From the NCBI RefSeq assembly GCF_020382885.2, contig NC_058515.1:11515223-11579222 (forward strand): a stretch of 64,000 nt of DNA. Direction: 5' to 3'. The DNA comes from Scatophagus argus (lineage: Eukaryota > Chordata > Actinopteri > Scatophagidae). Both the position numbers and the translations under genes were made by a program. Numbering within the stretch: the stretch's first letter is position 1; each line of letters starts with the position of its first letter. This document shows positions 36,583 through 51,900 of this stretch, piece by piece. Below the pieces are notes generated by a model that did not search any database, was not told where the DNA came from, and saw only the letters and a list, made by a program, of their open reading frames with translations.

Positions 36583-39500
36583 ATGGAGATGGAGACGGTT
36601 GGGGTCGAGTCGGAGCAGAGGGGAGACGCAGAGCCGCCCATGCACAGCGTCCACGGAACCAACCGGATCAGACCGTCCTCCTACCGGGCGCTGCGCAGCG
36701 CCGTGTCCAGCCTGGCCCGCCTAGACGACTTCAGCTGCGAGAAAATCGGCGCAGGCTTCTTCTCCGAGGTGTTCAAGGTGAGAGAAAGTGTGCGTGTGTG
36801 GTCTGAGCAGCCCGGCTCCATGAGTCCTCTTCTCACTAAGTTATGCACAAGTTGGCGTGTGGACAGGCTCGTGTTTAATGGTCTCATTAGGATAATTGGA
36901 CAGAGTGAGCTCAACTCAAGTGAGTTGTTGACTTCTGTTAACTTGATGGCCCTTCGCCATCAAGTGGCAACAAATGCATCCTAAACCTAAACAAACAAGA
37001 AGAAAAGATGCCGGGGCGGTTGAAGATTATGTTTTCACTGTGACGCTTCCACCTCACTGTCCCATCTACTGGTCCTCTGCTGTCCACCCACATGTTGTGT
37101 AAAGTGGACACAGTGTGTTTTGGTGTGTAAGTGGATACGCACTCAGGCAGATCAGGTAGATTTGGCACACGTGCAGGTAACCCTACACCCCTCACCTGGC
37201 ACGCTGCTGCTCACTTGCATAGAGACTACTTCTGCCACACTGCAGCCCAGTGTGATGCAGTGAGAGATGGGACAATACAAAGAGCTGCTGGCCAGGGAGC
37301 CAATTGCAAGAGTTTTTGGGAGGCGAACATGTGTTATATGTTATGATTTTATTTTATTTTTTTTTTTAAGTGGTCATTTAATGAAAAATAATTTAATTTC
37401 TGTGTCCTGTCTGGGATGCGTCTGAGGATGAAAGAGCTCGACATGCTTTATCTTGAGCGTTGTTGGCCTGCAGAAAATAGTGAAAAAGGACATGATTTCA
37501 CTTGGTCGACTCCTTCAGATGTCTTGTTTTGTCCGACCCACAGTTCAACATCCAGAGACACACAGTTTCACAAAGAAAGCACCTTTGGGGAGGGAAGAAG
37601 TGGAGAACAATTGGGAATTTTTGCTTTGACTCGCATTATTAAAAATAATTAAAAACCAGTTTCTTATTAAGCTGATGGACTGATCTGCTCATCACTGCAG
37701 CTCCATAGGGCGTCTTTGACTGGAAGTGTAAACCAGTGAAGCAGATTGAGACTCGCAGTTTGAACAACATGCAGACCTGCTGAATACGAAGCAGGCAGCA
37801 CGTTTCCTAATGGGATGAACCCCGGGACGTAATGAATTTCTCTCTGATCATGAGTTATCAAGCCGTACTTTGATAAACTGTGGTAGTTTAGATAAAGATG
37901 TGATTTTATAGCTCTGCCTCCCTCTTGTTGCTGGAACGTAGTCGTGTGATTCTGTAAATTTGTAACGCTTTAATAATTTTTGGATTTGGCGCTCATCAAA
38001 CTTGCACGTACATAAATGTTGTTTTTCAGTAATGAAGGCAGAACCGCTGAACGTCACGGACATGTATCAACAGTTTGATGATCGGTTAATTGCAAAATCA
38101 TTTGGCAGGGACAAATGCTAAACATTCATCATTTCCTGCTTCTCATCATGAACTGACTAGGCAACACAAAACATGTTTTTGTCTTCTGTCTTTTTTGGCC
38201 CCAACTCAAGAATTCTTGTAGTAATTTGAGTGTAATTTCAAAATGTCCCGCAGGGTAAAATGAAGTGATGACCCAAATGGTGGAAGGCCAACTTTGACCT
38301 TCTGTGCTGCTCGGTTGGAGGTGCATCCACCTTTTAGAACTTGTAGCTTCTCCGCCTTGTATTTTTCTCCTCACTCCTGCTGGAACCTGAGCTGGCAGTG
38401 TGTTCAGTGAGAAGGTCTTTTTTGGGACTCTTAGACCGCCACAAAAACCAGGTTTTTAATTCCAAAGTGAACGCTTCACGTGAGAGGTTGGTTTAATTCC
38501 ATATTAAAACCAAAGTCCATCTGTCTTGGTTCACTTTTCTCAGTTGCTTGCATTGTTGTTGGAGCGATCGTTCCCGTAAGTGGGCAGAATTTTTGCGTTC
38601 GGGCTGAAAGGAAGCCTCACCCCTCACGTTCAACAATGAAGTCCAAATGAAACAAAATGAGGAGGTGCCTGCGATAATGCTGTGTGGTTAATGAGAGATT
38701 ATCAGGAGCTCTTTCGTACTGATGTGGGAGTGCTGCCAGCACACTCTGGAGTAGAAGTATGTGTTCACCTTTCCTGTTTCCTCTTTCTGTGTGCTTGTGT
38801 GGTCTTTGGCTCTGAATGCATGATGTTGGTACATGTGACCCCCCCAAAAAAACAGGTGGGAAACGAGAGGAAAAAGTCATTTATCAGGATAAAAATTTGG
38901 CTTCTAGTTTAACATGTTGTGCAGAAACATGTGATATTTGTACACGTAATACTGTGATTTCTGTGGATTAATCAACTGACAGCTTTGATAGTTGATGGTT
39001 TGGCATATGAAATGTCTGAAAATAGTGAAATGTGTCCTTTGCAACTTTTGTTATGTCCAAACTGAGCTAAAATCTGGCTAAATATTAATTTTATTACAAT
39101 ATAAAACATGGGATCACAGGAATATTTCATATTTTAGTGTTTAATTACGCCTAAACTTTAAGTTATCTGATGTTTTACCAATGGCTAAATTGACTAATTG
39201 TTTCAGCTCTGCTTTGTACATGACAAGAAGATGTCTTGTTTTTTGAAACATCGCCGTGTCTTTTAATCCCGTCTTGGGGGAGCCAAACGTTTGTCATGAC
39301 GCGCAAAACTGGCGGCAGTGTGGGGTCAAAGTTCTCAGACGACAGCAGTGACTCATTCTTCCACATTTAAGCCTTGTAAGTAGCAAGAGCTGAAATGAAA
39401 AGCTCACCTGAGATTTTGACATCTGAACAATCCGGTCCTAAAAACACCCGGGCCAAGTCGACCCTCAGCTCGCTGGATAAAACTCTTTGTGTTGTGACTT

Positions 39501-39863
39501 CACTCCTCCCTCAGCTGTGCCCTTTCGATTAGCCAATGAGCATGCAAATGTCACCGTGTTTATTGCCGGCTTGTCAAACTGGCACTTCAGTTTGGATCGG
39601 CTTGGCCTTTTGATTGTGTCATATAAATGCAAAATTGTTACTGCAGCTATCAGGCGCAGTTTTAAAAAGTCTGCTGACACGGTCGGCTGAACGGCGCTTT
39701 TAGTTCAGGGGGAAGAAAGGCCCAACTGTTCTGCAGAAAAGATTCTCTCAGGTGTTTTTGTTTATTAAGTTTAACTGGCATTAAAATGTATGCGGTGCGT
39801 TTACTTACATTCAGGCTTTTGAATGGATGTCCTGCTCCTGCCTTCAATGGCTTTGGTTGCCTG

Positions 39864-39906
<43 letters not shown>

Positions 39907-42900
39907 TTTAAGCTTCAGTCCTCAGTGCAGATCAATGGAGGCTCGCAGCAGGCAGACAGGCAGCCATTCACCTCTCCGGTGTGCAATTGTTCAACCTGGA
40001 AAAAAAAAACAACAAAAAGACAAAAAAATAAAAGGGGGAGAAAGCAAGGGAGCACATGTGTCGACAAATCCTTCAGGTGCCGTTTTTCATCTTCCCTTCT
40101 AATGTTCTTCAAAGGAACGTTCTCACTCTCTGTGTGTGTGTCTCGCCACCTTTGGCCTTGTGCTCAAACTCAAGCTGAAAATCCGAAGACTCAAAAGGAA
40201 TAAATCGCCTCAATTGCGAATAAATTGCACCTTCACCTTCCAAAGCTGCATTTTTTAAAAATTTAATTTGAATTGACTTCTAATGAGTGTATTGTGTTAG
40301 TCCTCCATTTTGCATCCGATTCTGTGCTGATAATAATTTTGTCCATTTGCTAGTGCTGATAAACGCTGCTGTCTAAGAAAGAGGAAACTCAGACCAGGCT
40401 TCTTATCAGATTTGGTTGTCATTTGGCCCGTTTCAGTAATTTACATGAGACATGGAAATCTCATGGCATTGTTTTCAGGAGCTTCTGCAGCATCCGCAGT
40501 CTGTTTGAAAGCGACTCCATTGCTTACATTTCCTGGAGAAGTCAAACAGGCAGCTGGTAGTCAGCACTAACTGCTTATGTTTTACCACTTTCATGTCTGG
40601 TCGCTTAGCCAAAATACAACCAATTAATAAATGATATCTCATTTGCTTAATTTGTACTAAAACTGTTGTGATTTTTTTTTTTTCTTTTTTTTTTGTTTTT
40701 TTACAGGTTATGTGTCAGATGTTGTTAGCATAGCCAGCCTGAGTCGGGCTAACTGTGAACTAACAGCTGCAAACTGTAGCTTCATATTTACTGTACGGAG
40801 GGCAAAGGCAAGTGGTGAATATTTAATGAGTGCAAACTGTCGTTCATCCAAGTGAGCAAATGTGAGACCCATTTGTTGTTGTGATTAGTAAAAGTTTTCT
40901 GTCAGAAAAGGCTTCAGGAAGTCAGGTGACGTAGCCCAAAGAGCAAATAAAGTCCAAACAGGTGATGATGGAAGGATGAAACCGGGCTTTGTGTCCTGTG
41001 TGAAAGTTATCCTCATATTTTGTGAAGCTTTTTGACTTAGTTGACTTGATATTTTTGGTTTTTAAAAATCAGTTTTCTGTCGCTGTTGGGTTGGCTTTAA
41101 GCAACAAACCTGCTTGGTTGGGTTTAGGACAAGGTTATGGTTTGGGTTGAAAGTAGACCCCCTCACAAAGTCCTGTTGCTCTGGAATCTTGATCATTTCG
41201 GCGCTCGTTCAGATGTTTGTCTTGGTGATTGTTGCGCAAGTGGGAGGTAAAACTGAAATTCAAATGTATTTCAGTGACTCACGTGGTGTGAATTTTGCTG
41301 TAACAAAACTAGTCATCATGATAATGATCGTACTGACTGTGATTTAGCTCGATTAAGAGTCTAGTGATGGAGGCGTGTGGTTGTGAAGGCTCGTTATGTG
41401 CTCACTCTTGAGATATGATGATGATGATGATGATATGCTGAAGGAGAGTAATTAGATAACAAGGGGATGTACAACAGCCTGGAGTCTCTGAAGGACAAAC
41501 ACTGAGCTTGAATGAGGGGTTGATGACTGTATGTGTCTGTGCATACTGTGTGTGTGTGTGTGTGTGTGTGGCAGGTGCTTGTGACAGCGATAATGTGAAG
41601 AAAATGGGTTGACAAACACTGCTGTGGTGCCTCTGCTTGTGTGTGAGATGATACGATATGTCACAGTACGAGAAGCGCCAAATTTCCACCAACAGATTGA
41701 TGATTTAAACCGCACAGACGCCACAAAACGGGTCGTTTTTGACTTTCCGTTTTACGTGTGTGGGGAGTTTTGTCTATAACGCCTAGCATGAGTTATTCTA
41801 TTGCACTTGCCATCATCTAATCGTTTCAGCTCTTGTGCATGGATATCAGAAAAATGATCTCATTGATCCCCTGTTGACTTCTAACATTCAACCCAGTCCT
41901 AACTTTAACTCTTTTAGCTCAAAAATAATCTGTGGATTAGTTCAACAAAGAACATTTAATCCACAGCAGGTGTGAAAATGGATGAAAGTTTGATTAAGCA
42001 AAAGCAAGTTTGATCGCTGCTCTTCTTAGTTTCTATGTCCGTGTAATCTGAATATTTTTTTAGTTTTGGACTGTTGTGTTTATGCTGAAGTGAGGCAGAG
42101 CTGGGACTGATGCCACAGACAAACCGGTACCTGGTCTGTACCTCAAACCGTGGACCATCGAGGTATCATTTCACTAAACACCTGACTGCTTCATTGTAAA
42201 AATAATAATGACGAGAGAGATCTTCCTTTGGTTATCGCAGACCTGATCTTTCTGAAGAGTCTTGTCTTCTTCTTGTTGCATTTGGGTTCACTTCAGTCGC
42301 GACTCTTCCTGAAAAAGAGAGATGATAATTGTGGGACTCCCCCCTCGCCGCCCCGTCAGGACGTGTTGGGATGTGACCAGTTCTTAGGAAATCCTAGCTG
42401 GAAGGTTCAAAGGAAACAAAGGAGCAAAAAGAGTCGAGCGCGCACACAAACCAGGATCCGTCATCAGCTGTCATCTGTGTGCTTGTGATCAGTTTCAGTG
42501 TTTGGTGTTAGGAGGGGGTATGTGTGTGCGGGTGCACGCGTTGCCATTGGACGGTGCTGTTGGTATGGGAGAGCCAGTGCAGACTTGAACATCAGGCAGC
42601 TTAGTGTGGCACTTTTCCCCTCATTATTCCTCTCCTCCCTCGCTCCAGTCGGGACCTGCTCCGCCGACTCTCGCTGCACAACTATTTAGCTTTTGTTTAT
42701 GTTCTGCACAGCCACACAAACACGAAAGCGCTGAGCATGTGATATGCCTGTCTTCACTTGAACCGCCGTGTTTATAACTCGCTGTGTTTAAACTGGACCA
42801 GAGAGAAGTGTTGGGCAAGAGTTGCACAATTATCTATTTCCAGATCCCCCCGCCTTTGGGCCTTTGGTTAGGAGTGTTTGTATAAATTCAATTCGAGAGG

Positions 42901-45900
42901 CAGTCTGTGTGTGTTTACATGGGAGCACAATGGGTGTTTCCTCCCATCCACTTGTTAGCGTTGCTGTAGTCTTCAGCTAAACCTGGAGGAAGGCCACTCC
43001 CCTGCAGGAAGGTAAACAAATGGCCGTGTTTGCATGTAAAGTCGGTATCACAGAAATGGTGAAATGTTTTTGTGGTGCTCTGCTGCACCACAAAAACATT
43101 TTAGTTTTTTATTATTATTTTTTTTTATTTTTATTTTCACTTGACATAACAAAACATGCTCTCTTATCTCTGGTTGTATGAGGTCACACAAGGTCTATTT
43201 TCTTTTTCCTCAGCTTTTTAGATATCTGTCTCTTAAATCTCGGACTCGTCCCTGAGCCAGCAGGAGTGAAAAGAATGAATTTTTTTTGTGAAATGTCATT
43301 TTAAAGATTGATCAGGACCACCAGGACCTTCTCCTCCCAGAAACCGCATGCCTGTTCCTCTGGATCATTCAGCCTGCACACATCGAAAGTTTTTACTGCA
43401 ACTCCTTTCTACCAAAGTCATGTTCTCTGTTAAATCCGTTCAGAGTTGGCAGAAGATTAAAGGGGCACTCCAACATTTTAGCATTGCACTTAAGTTATGG
43501 AAGGTCAGTGATTCGAGCTCCAGCTGCGTGTCCAAGTGTCTGATGGCTGTGAACGACTGAAGACGGACATCTCATGCAGCACAGTACGACTCCTGCTGAG
43601 AGAACTCGCTGAGACACTTTGTAAATATAAGTTATAAATATAAATTTGTCATTCATTTGCCATTGAGTTTTAACGCTGTATCCCACGTTTCCCAAAATGC
43701 AACTCAATGTACTCCCCGATTACAACAATTACAAATTTGGCTCACAATGGCATCATCAGTTATTTTCTCAACTTTTTCCTCTCCCAACGTGGATTCCTCC
43801 CTCAGATGGAGCCCTGATCCGATGCCAGTGCCTCATACCTCCCTGCTTTTTAATTAACATGACTCGGTCTCATGCAGAGTAAAATGGAGTCAGGTAGGCA
43901 AAACCTGAAACACCAGAGTTACGTTGATTTGATTTATCGTGGTACAGTCATGTTATGGTCAACATCTGACCCCCCAGTATCAGCCCTTCAGAAGATGTTA
44001 AACTGTGGTTCTCCCCAAGAAGAGTAAAATGATATTCATCACTACCCTTCATCCTTTACTTTTCCTTTCATTTTTAAAAGCAATGACAGAACAGACCGTT
44101 AATGAGCATCAGGCCAGTGGTCTTTATATGTGTGTGCACCAGGCTGAGTGAACGTCTGTGTGTCGGCTTGTCTGCTGTCTGCTTATTGCCCTCCTGCATC
44201 AGGTTGTGTTTCTGAGCTTGGCTCAGCGGGTGGGGGTGGCCTCCCCGCTCGCTCCCTGACGGACCAGGCTTGGCTGGGTGCCTCGTTCCAGTCGCCTGCA
44301 CGCATGCATCCTCGCTCTGGCGCTCAAACGCTTTTACTTTGCTCCATTTCTGAGAGCAGAGCCTCAGGCGACAGCTTGAGCGTCAAGTTGTTTTGTGGGA
44401 GAAGCTAATGTTTTTTTGTTTGTTTGTTTGTTATTCTCCTACGCACATTCAGGGTGAGTGGAGTCCACCCGCTCTGGGATTTTTAATCCACGGTCCCTTC
44501 ACACTTTAGCTCAAAGCTCACTTGTCAAATTTGGTTGAAGCTTTCCTGTTTTTGTCTTGACGTGATGGGTGGAAATGCTGATTCCAATCCAAATTTTGCT
44601 TTGTCTGTTCTTCTTCTCTAAAAATCTGCAGCAGTTACAAATTTCATGATGATCATACTTTTTTTTGACGAGCAGATTCTGTTTATGTGCCAGCTACAGA
44701 CCGGTAAGGCTGAAAGGAGTCCTGAAATCCACAAGGGATAAGAGGCCTTTAGACCTGAGCTGATGTCCACAGGCAGGCATTCAGCCGTGTGTGTGTGTGT
44801 ATATAGTCAGTCGTGTGCTCACACTCCTCCAGCGACACTCCACCTCTGCAACATGTCATTTATTCCCACACGAGTTTTCTCTCTTCACTTACAGTCAGAA
44901 TAAGCACTACATGGTGGACACGCTGAAAACTAGTTGTGGCCTGGCAGTGCAGACAGAATAATCAGAGTGGAACATGCTGGACTGTGGCTACTAAGCTCAG
45001 GCCTTCAGTGTTGTTTCAGTGTTTTAACCTCCTGATAGGGAGTTTATATTTCTACTAAAGCCTGCTTCTGATATTATAAAACAAGCATGAAAATAGCAGG
45101 AATTTGGTGTTTCTCCACCAGAAATTTGTCAGAAATGCTTTTAGAGCAGCATTTAAGATGAAATGAGCCAAGATAAACATTTAAGCAGTTAGATTGTAGG
45201 AAATGTGTAATGAATTCCCTTTAAACTGCTTTTAAACACATTTTCCTGCACTTTCTCTCCTATTGCTGTCTTCATATTCTCTAAGAAGCTTTAACTTTTA
45301 AAGCTGTCACACATCTCTCTTGCCGTTGTGTGCATCCTCCATCTGCAGTCTCTGACACATCCTCCTCCTCTTCCTCCTCCTCCTCCTCTCCGTCTCACTG
45401 TGCATCAGCCTGCCCTGTCGGGCCGCTGGCTAATGACAGACATCGCTGCACATGTTGGCTGCACGGAGCGAGAGCTGTGCCCGTGACCTTTCCTCTGCCG
45501 ACAGCAGCACTGTACAAGGCTGAGTGTGTTTTTGGACAGCTTTAGGGTGTGTCAGGGTGCGTGCATGTAAGTAGATGTCTGTTGTGGGTGTGTGTGTGTC
45601 TGCTTTAATTGTGTGAGAGTGTGTGTGTGTATATATAATTGCTCCATATTATGTAGTAATCTTGATGTAGGCGTAGAACTGCATTCCAGTTGCAGGTCCA
45701 TGGAGATGACCAGTAAAGTGGCACGAACCATTTGGGGAAAAAAATGCCACACATACCTCGTAGTGGTTTTTATAGGGTTAAGCTTCTCACAGACACACAC
45801 ACCTGAGAAAATGTTTACCCTGTGGTGAGTCAGCCTGTAATGATGATGAGTGAGAGGTTGTTTATTTGGAGGCTTAAAAACTGTCGGGACAAAATAGTCA

Positions 45901-48900
45901 AGCAGCGTTGCAGTTCCAACCACTGCTGCATCAGCAGTTGGCTCACGTTTGCACTGTAACCTGCCTGTGTGAGTCAGAGTGTGTGTGTGTGTGTGTGTTT
46001 GTGTTTGTCCGCACTGCCTGTTAGTCACAGCGTGCCAGACGAGCATGTAAGAATTTCTTCATATAAGTGAGAAGGCAGATGTGTGCAGGGAAAGAGAGGA
46101 CAAGTGTGATGTAAAGCTACAGCCATGCAGAAGCCCCACAGCCGTGCTTGCCAGACAAATCTGTGCTAATGGAAGGAGGAGGAGGAGGAGGAGGAGGGGG
46201 AGGAGGCGGCTGCTGTCTGTAAAGAAACCTCCTGAAGAGTCTACCTCATCCTCGGAGTGCCATAAATATAAAGAGAGGGAGGGATCAGCCGTGCACTCCC
46301 TCCACACTCCTGCTGCATGTTTAAATTTCTGCTCCGATTTGCTTTCTGCAGACGAGGAAGCAGCTGCTGCACACAACTTTACATGTGTGTGATTTACATG
46401 TGTGCATGTCCTCAAGTGGCTCTGGAGGAAGGATTTAGTGTGGCGGAGATCGACTCTCGCTGACTGGCTGTGAAGATGAAGAGGGCAGCCTTAGCCGTGT
46501 GTGTGTGTATTAATAGCATTACTCGCTGCACTTCAGTCTGGTCTTTAATAAGCTTTGTGGTTTTTCCATCACCACTCTGATCCAGAGACCAGCTGAGATC
46601 CAGGCTATAGTGTCTCACCGACTTCAGCTCTGGACTTTGACCGCTCACACACTCCTCTCCTCCCTTCCCCTCTGTCTTTCATCACACACTCATGTTGCTC
46701 ATGAACACACAACCTGAAGTCCTCCCTCGCCAGTTCAACTTTATTATTAGCTCAAAGGAAGTCTGGTTTACAGTCAGATGTTAAAAAACTTGTGTTAAGT
46801 TCAAATTAACAAATGTTAGGTAACGTGCTAAGCTAAGGTGGCTAACATGGCTGTTTTATAGGAAAGCATTACATTTAATGTCAGTGTGAGCTGATGTTAG
46901 CATTTAGCTTAGCGTCACAGTAGAGCCTCACTGAGCTGCTGGCATGACCGTAGACTTTAGTGTTCAGTTTTTGGATATTACAGCCCAAAAAGTACTGACA
47001 TATAATACTCAGCTGTACTTGTAATGCATATAGTAGCCCCACACAACATGTAGATAAAAATTAAATGTTTACTTAACACCGTACAAGGTTCGTTTAAAGC
47101 ATTATTGGTTGCAAACAGGCCTGTAATTTCACTTGCGGTCTTAAATTGTTTCTCACCAGAAAGGCAGCAGCAATGATAAACGTAAAAGAATAAAATATGA
47201 ATAGATTTTATGGTATCAGACGGCGTTTGGTGCTCGTCTGCAGCTCGTGTGCATTTCTTTGGGAGGTCAGGTCTGAGCAGATCTGCACTAACATGTAGCC
47301 TGAGGGAGGGGAGCGCGTCACATCACCGTGATTACCATACCAGTCACAGCCACTGCCATGGCAGCCTGCTGCGTCAGGGCGGCAGCCAAAACAAATGAAG
47401 AAACTTCAGGTGATCTGCTAACGTTTCATGGCCAGTTTCCAAGAGCACTCAAGTGTTAGTATGACTCAGCAAAACGTAGTCGTGCTCTGTTTAGCTACAG
47501 ATATGTGAAGTGTTCAATACTTCCAACTGCCACTTTGAGAAGTGAAACAAGCATTAGTCTGCCCAGCCACATTTTGTGTTTCCTCCGTTGTTAATTTGCA
47601 TAATTTCTGTGGCTTTCTCGTTCATACACAGACTGTTTGAGAATAATTTTGGTGTAAGTGGTTGAAAATAAAAGCATTTTGTGTGTGTGCGTTTTGATCC
47701 AGGTGCAGCATCGCGTGTCGGGTCAGATCATGGCTCTGAAGATGAACATCCTGGCCAGTAACAGAGCCAACATGCTCAGGGAGGTCCAGCTCATGAACCG
47801 ACTATCGCACCCCAACATACTCAGGTAAATGAAACCTTTGTCTCTCAATATGATGTTTTTGTTTTTCTTCTCCCTGGTGTACACTGGCCCACACCTTGCA
47901 CCTGGATCCTGGTTTATCTTGGTGCTGGATCTGCTTTGTGTGGTCCGAGCCTGACATATTTTGTCGCTGAGAAACGGTTGTTCCCCTTCTGTTGCTGACA
48001 GTTGTGTGTTTGTCTGCTCTGCCTCCAGGTTTATAGGAGTGTGTGTCCACGAGGGGCAGCTCCACGCTCTCACGGAGGTAAGACGCTAATTAACCCGCCG
48101 CTGAGCCAGAAGAGCACTTCAGCCTTTTGAAGCGTCAGAGTCACTTTGCTCCCCAAGAGCAGGACATCAGGCGCACGTAGTGTCGTGATTCAACAGATGA
48201 CTTCATGCTGTGCAAACAATAATAATCAGTTAAATCAGTTATTTCTGCTTGAGGTCATTTCCTCTCTCAGTTCTGTTTCTTTTTTAAACCAGTTTCTTGG
48301 ACATTTTAGCAAGTTTGGAGCTAAAATTGCACTTCGTTCCTCATCTGGCTGTTACATTAGTCATACTAGCCAGCTGACAAAACCTACTAAACTTTTCCCC
48401 TCCTATTTCATGTTAAGACACACTAAAGGACTGCTTTTCCATGAGTAGATGGTTCATCCCTTCTTTATACCGTAAACCGAGAATAAACCCAAACTGATGA
48501 TTGAATTCAGATGAAGCTGCTCTTCCTAAACATTCAGTGGGATAAACATGAGCTAACATTTGTCTGTCATTTCTCAGCACCTTTGCTCTCAAATTTGGGA
48601 CGGGACGTTTTGCACGGAGAAAAGCAGTTTTCATAATACAAACACATGACAAGTGAAAGCACCTCCAACCTGTGAGGCCCCAGCTGACTGCATTACACAG
48701 ACTGAGGTCACGCAGTTCATGACATTTCACCTGTTTCTTACGTGTGACGGGCGTACCTGACGTTGCCGTGGTAACTGAGCTGCTCAACAGTGAGAAGAAA
48801 GGGGGGGAAAAAAGAAATGAAGGTCAGGGGTGGATTAGAGAGGATTTGGTGCTCTGACGTGTGTAACAGTACTGTGACATGTCAATATGTTGTATTGATC

Positions 48901-51900
48901 GATAAGGTCAGTGGGTTGTAGACTCACACATTTTAAGAATATGATTTTTAAATACTGAACAGGTGATAAATGGGCTGTTAGGTTTAATGATGACCATAAC
49001 TTAAGGTGACATCTTCTGCGTGTTGCTTGCTTCGTCCCAGCAGCTCTCCAACACACTGAGATATTCAGTTTACAGAGAAAAGCAGTAGATCTGCACATTT
49101 TAGAAGCTGCAACCAACAAATGTTTAGCACTGACTGACTAACCACTTCAGTGTCAGGTGACTGGATCGTGTATTTGTGTGGTACTTTTCAAAGCAAAGTG
49201 GAAAAGTCGTTCAGGAAGAGCAGTAGAATAAACTTTGAACTGATCAATGAAACGGGGCAATAAAGAAGAGAAAAAACCAACTCTCACAGCCTTACTGATA
49301 ACAAGCTAAATATTTATTGATTTAATGTGTAATGTAAAGACTGGTCGCAATATTCACCAGGTTTAACAGGCACAACGTCCCAAAATGATAAAGAAATCAG
49401 CTTTCATGTTGAAATCCAGGCTATTTCAAAATGTGACTTTGATTTGTTGTTAACTCCTTTTTGTTGCTTGTCGATCCAGTACATCAACGGCGGTAACTTG
49501 GAGCAGCTGTTGGGCAGCGACATGTACCTGTCGTGGAGTGTGCGGCTCAGCCTGGCCCTGGACATCGCCCGGGGACTGCAGTACCTGCACAGCAAAGGCA
49601 TCTTCCACAGGGACCTCACCTCCAAGGTGACGACAGACACAAACACACACGCGTCAGTGCTCACGTACAGCACACTCATCAGCATGAGCACAGACAGGGT
49701 GACCTGAGGTAACAACACAAGTGTAGTACATGTTCCATAAACTACTGTTAACGTATGCACATAATATAGACTAAAGTATTGGGACAAGGCTGTTTCTCAG
49801 GGTTTGGGCTCAGCCCCTGACTTCCAATGAAGAGAAATCTTAACACTTCAGCATAACAAGACATTTTGGACAATGCTTTGGTCCGACATCAGTGTGTGAC
49901 CTCACAAATGCTCTACTGCATGAATAGGCTCAAATTCCCACAGAAACACTCCAACATGTTGTGGAAAGCCTTCACAGAAGAGTGGAAGCTGTTAGAGCTG
50001 CAAAGCTCTCTGTGTGTTAAGAATGAGAGATCATTAAAGCCCATGTTGGTGTAATGATCAGATGCCCCAATACTTTTGTCTATATAGTGTATGTTCCATG
50101 AGAAAAAGAAATAAAAGAAAATAGTTGTTCAAACAGAAGAGTCATGTAACCACAGACATTTGATGTTTTTAATGTAGATTTTGGAATCAGTAAAAGATTC
50201 AGATGGAGATTAAGAGGCTTTGCAGGTGTGTCGCAGATCCTGCAACCTGGAAAGAATCTGTGGGAAATATTGAGCTTTGGACGTAGATCAGCTTAGTAAA
50301 GTCTTAGATGAATATGTAAGAACCTGCATCAGAAGGGACAAGGTGAAATAATCAGTCAAAATCAGCTGTTTCTGTTCACTTTGGGCCAGATGGCCAAAAT
50401 GTAATCTTGTTAACAACAGCAGTTCTCAGCTGCTGTGGCTCCAGAGATTCAGACTTTTACGTGGTGACCTAAAAAAAACAAAACAAAAATCCCTTATATA
50501 ACGAACGAAGAGCTCTGCACAATAAAATCTTACATCACACACACACACGCGCAGGACACTTAACAGCTGTAATCGTGACGTGTGTGTGTGACCTTTGACC
50601 CCTCTGTGCAGAACTGCCTGGTGCGCTGGGAAGGCAGCGTGTGCTCAGCTGTCGTGGGAGACTTTGGTCTGGCAGAGAAAATTCCAGATTACAGGTTGGT
50701 CCCATAACAGTCCATTCATCAAAACTTCTATCAACGCTTTGTGATTAGATAAGTCACACTCAATAAATTACGTTCCTCCACTTCTCTCTTTGTCCTGTTT
50801 ATCTCTCATGCCGAGCAAACGCCTTCTCTTCACCACATCTTCTTTTCTCTCGTCTCGGAGACGAAATGAGCCCGTTACTCACCCCAAAGCCCGGTCGGGT
50901 CGTTGTGGTCAATCCCCCAGTACATACTGCGTCAAGTTCAGGGTGCCAAAAACATCAAGATGTCCCTCTTGTGTTCGCTTGCGTTTTGCCGGCGTGCTTT
51001 TCAGGTTATCCTGACCCACAATCCTCTGCGCTGTGTGAGGTTTGTCACATTGACTGAGCTGCCGAGAGAGCACAGATGGATGACAGGATGGATGTATGAG
51101 CGAGAGGGGTCAAAGTGCAGTGTTGTGGTGATGCAGCACGCGGCCTCACAACGATGGTTTCCGCGTTTAAATCTGAGACCTGCTGCTGTCGTTAATTCCT
51201 CCTCTGTGTTCACAGCTGTGTAGTTTTTAATATGCAGTGACATTTATGCAGCATAATTTATTCACTGCCATAAATTGTAGTGAGCATAAATGACCAGCAA
51301 AGTTATGGCTGTGCAGTTTTATTTTCTTCAGCTGCTTCTCCAGTGACGACACATGATAGAAGTAGTAATTCCACAGTGCGGGAGTATAAGGTGAAAGTGT
51401 TAGCTGTGAAACAATGCCAGGCATAAAAAGTTACAGTACTCGTTTTAACTGTTGTGAATTGAAAATCTCCAAAATTCGTAATGAATTTTGGGAAATGATA
51501 AAGAAACTGACAGTTTATGAGCTACATCTCAGGTGAGAAACTGTTTTGTTTAAACTCTCCTTGAAGTGCTGAAATCCATGAAAACCTTTAAAACCCGAAT
51601 CTGCACAGTCAGAACTAACAGGCATTAGATCAATACAGCTGTGTAAAAAAATATTAAAGGATTAGTTTGTCTTATCTGGAAACACACCTTTGATTGCTTT
51701 CTTGCAAAAGCAGTAACCCTGCAAAGATCCACAGCACTCTTATTCAGCACTTTAGACTTTATACACTTACTACTACTGATATATACTATACGTACTGATC
51801 AAATATGCTTATTAAGTACTTGAGTAATTGTACTTTGTCTTTGTCTTTCCCTTGTCCCAAGACTTGGCGTCGCTTCTCTAGACGTCCGTTTAATCCACGA

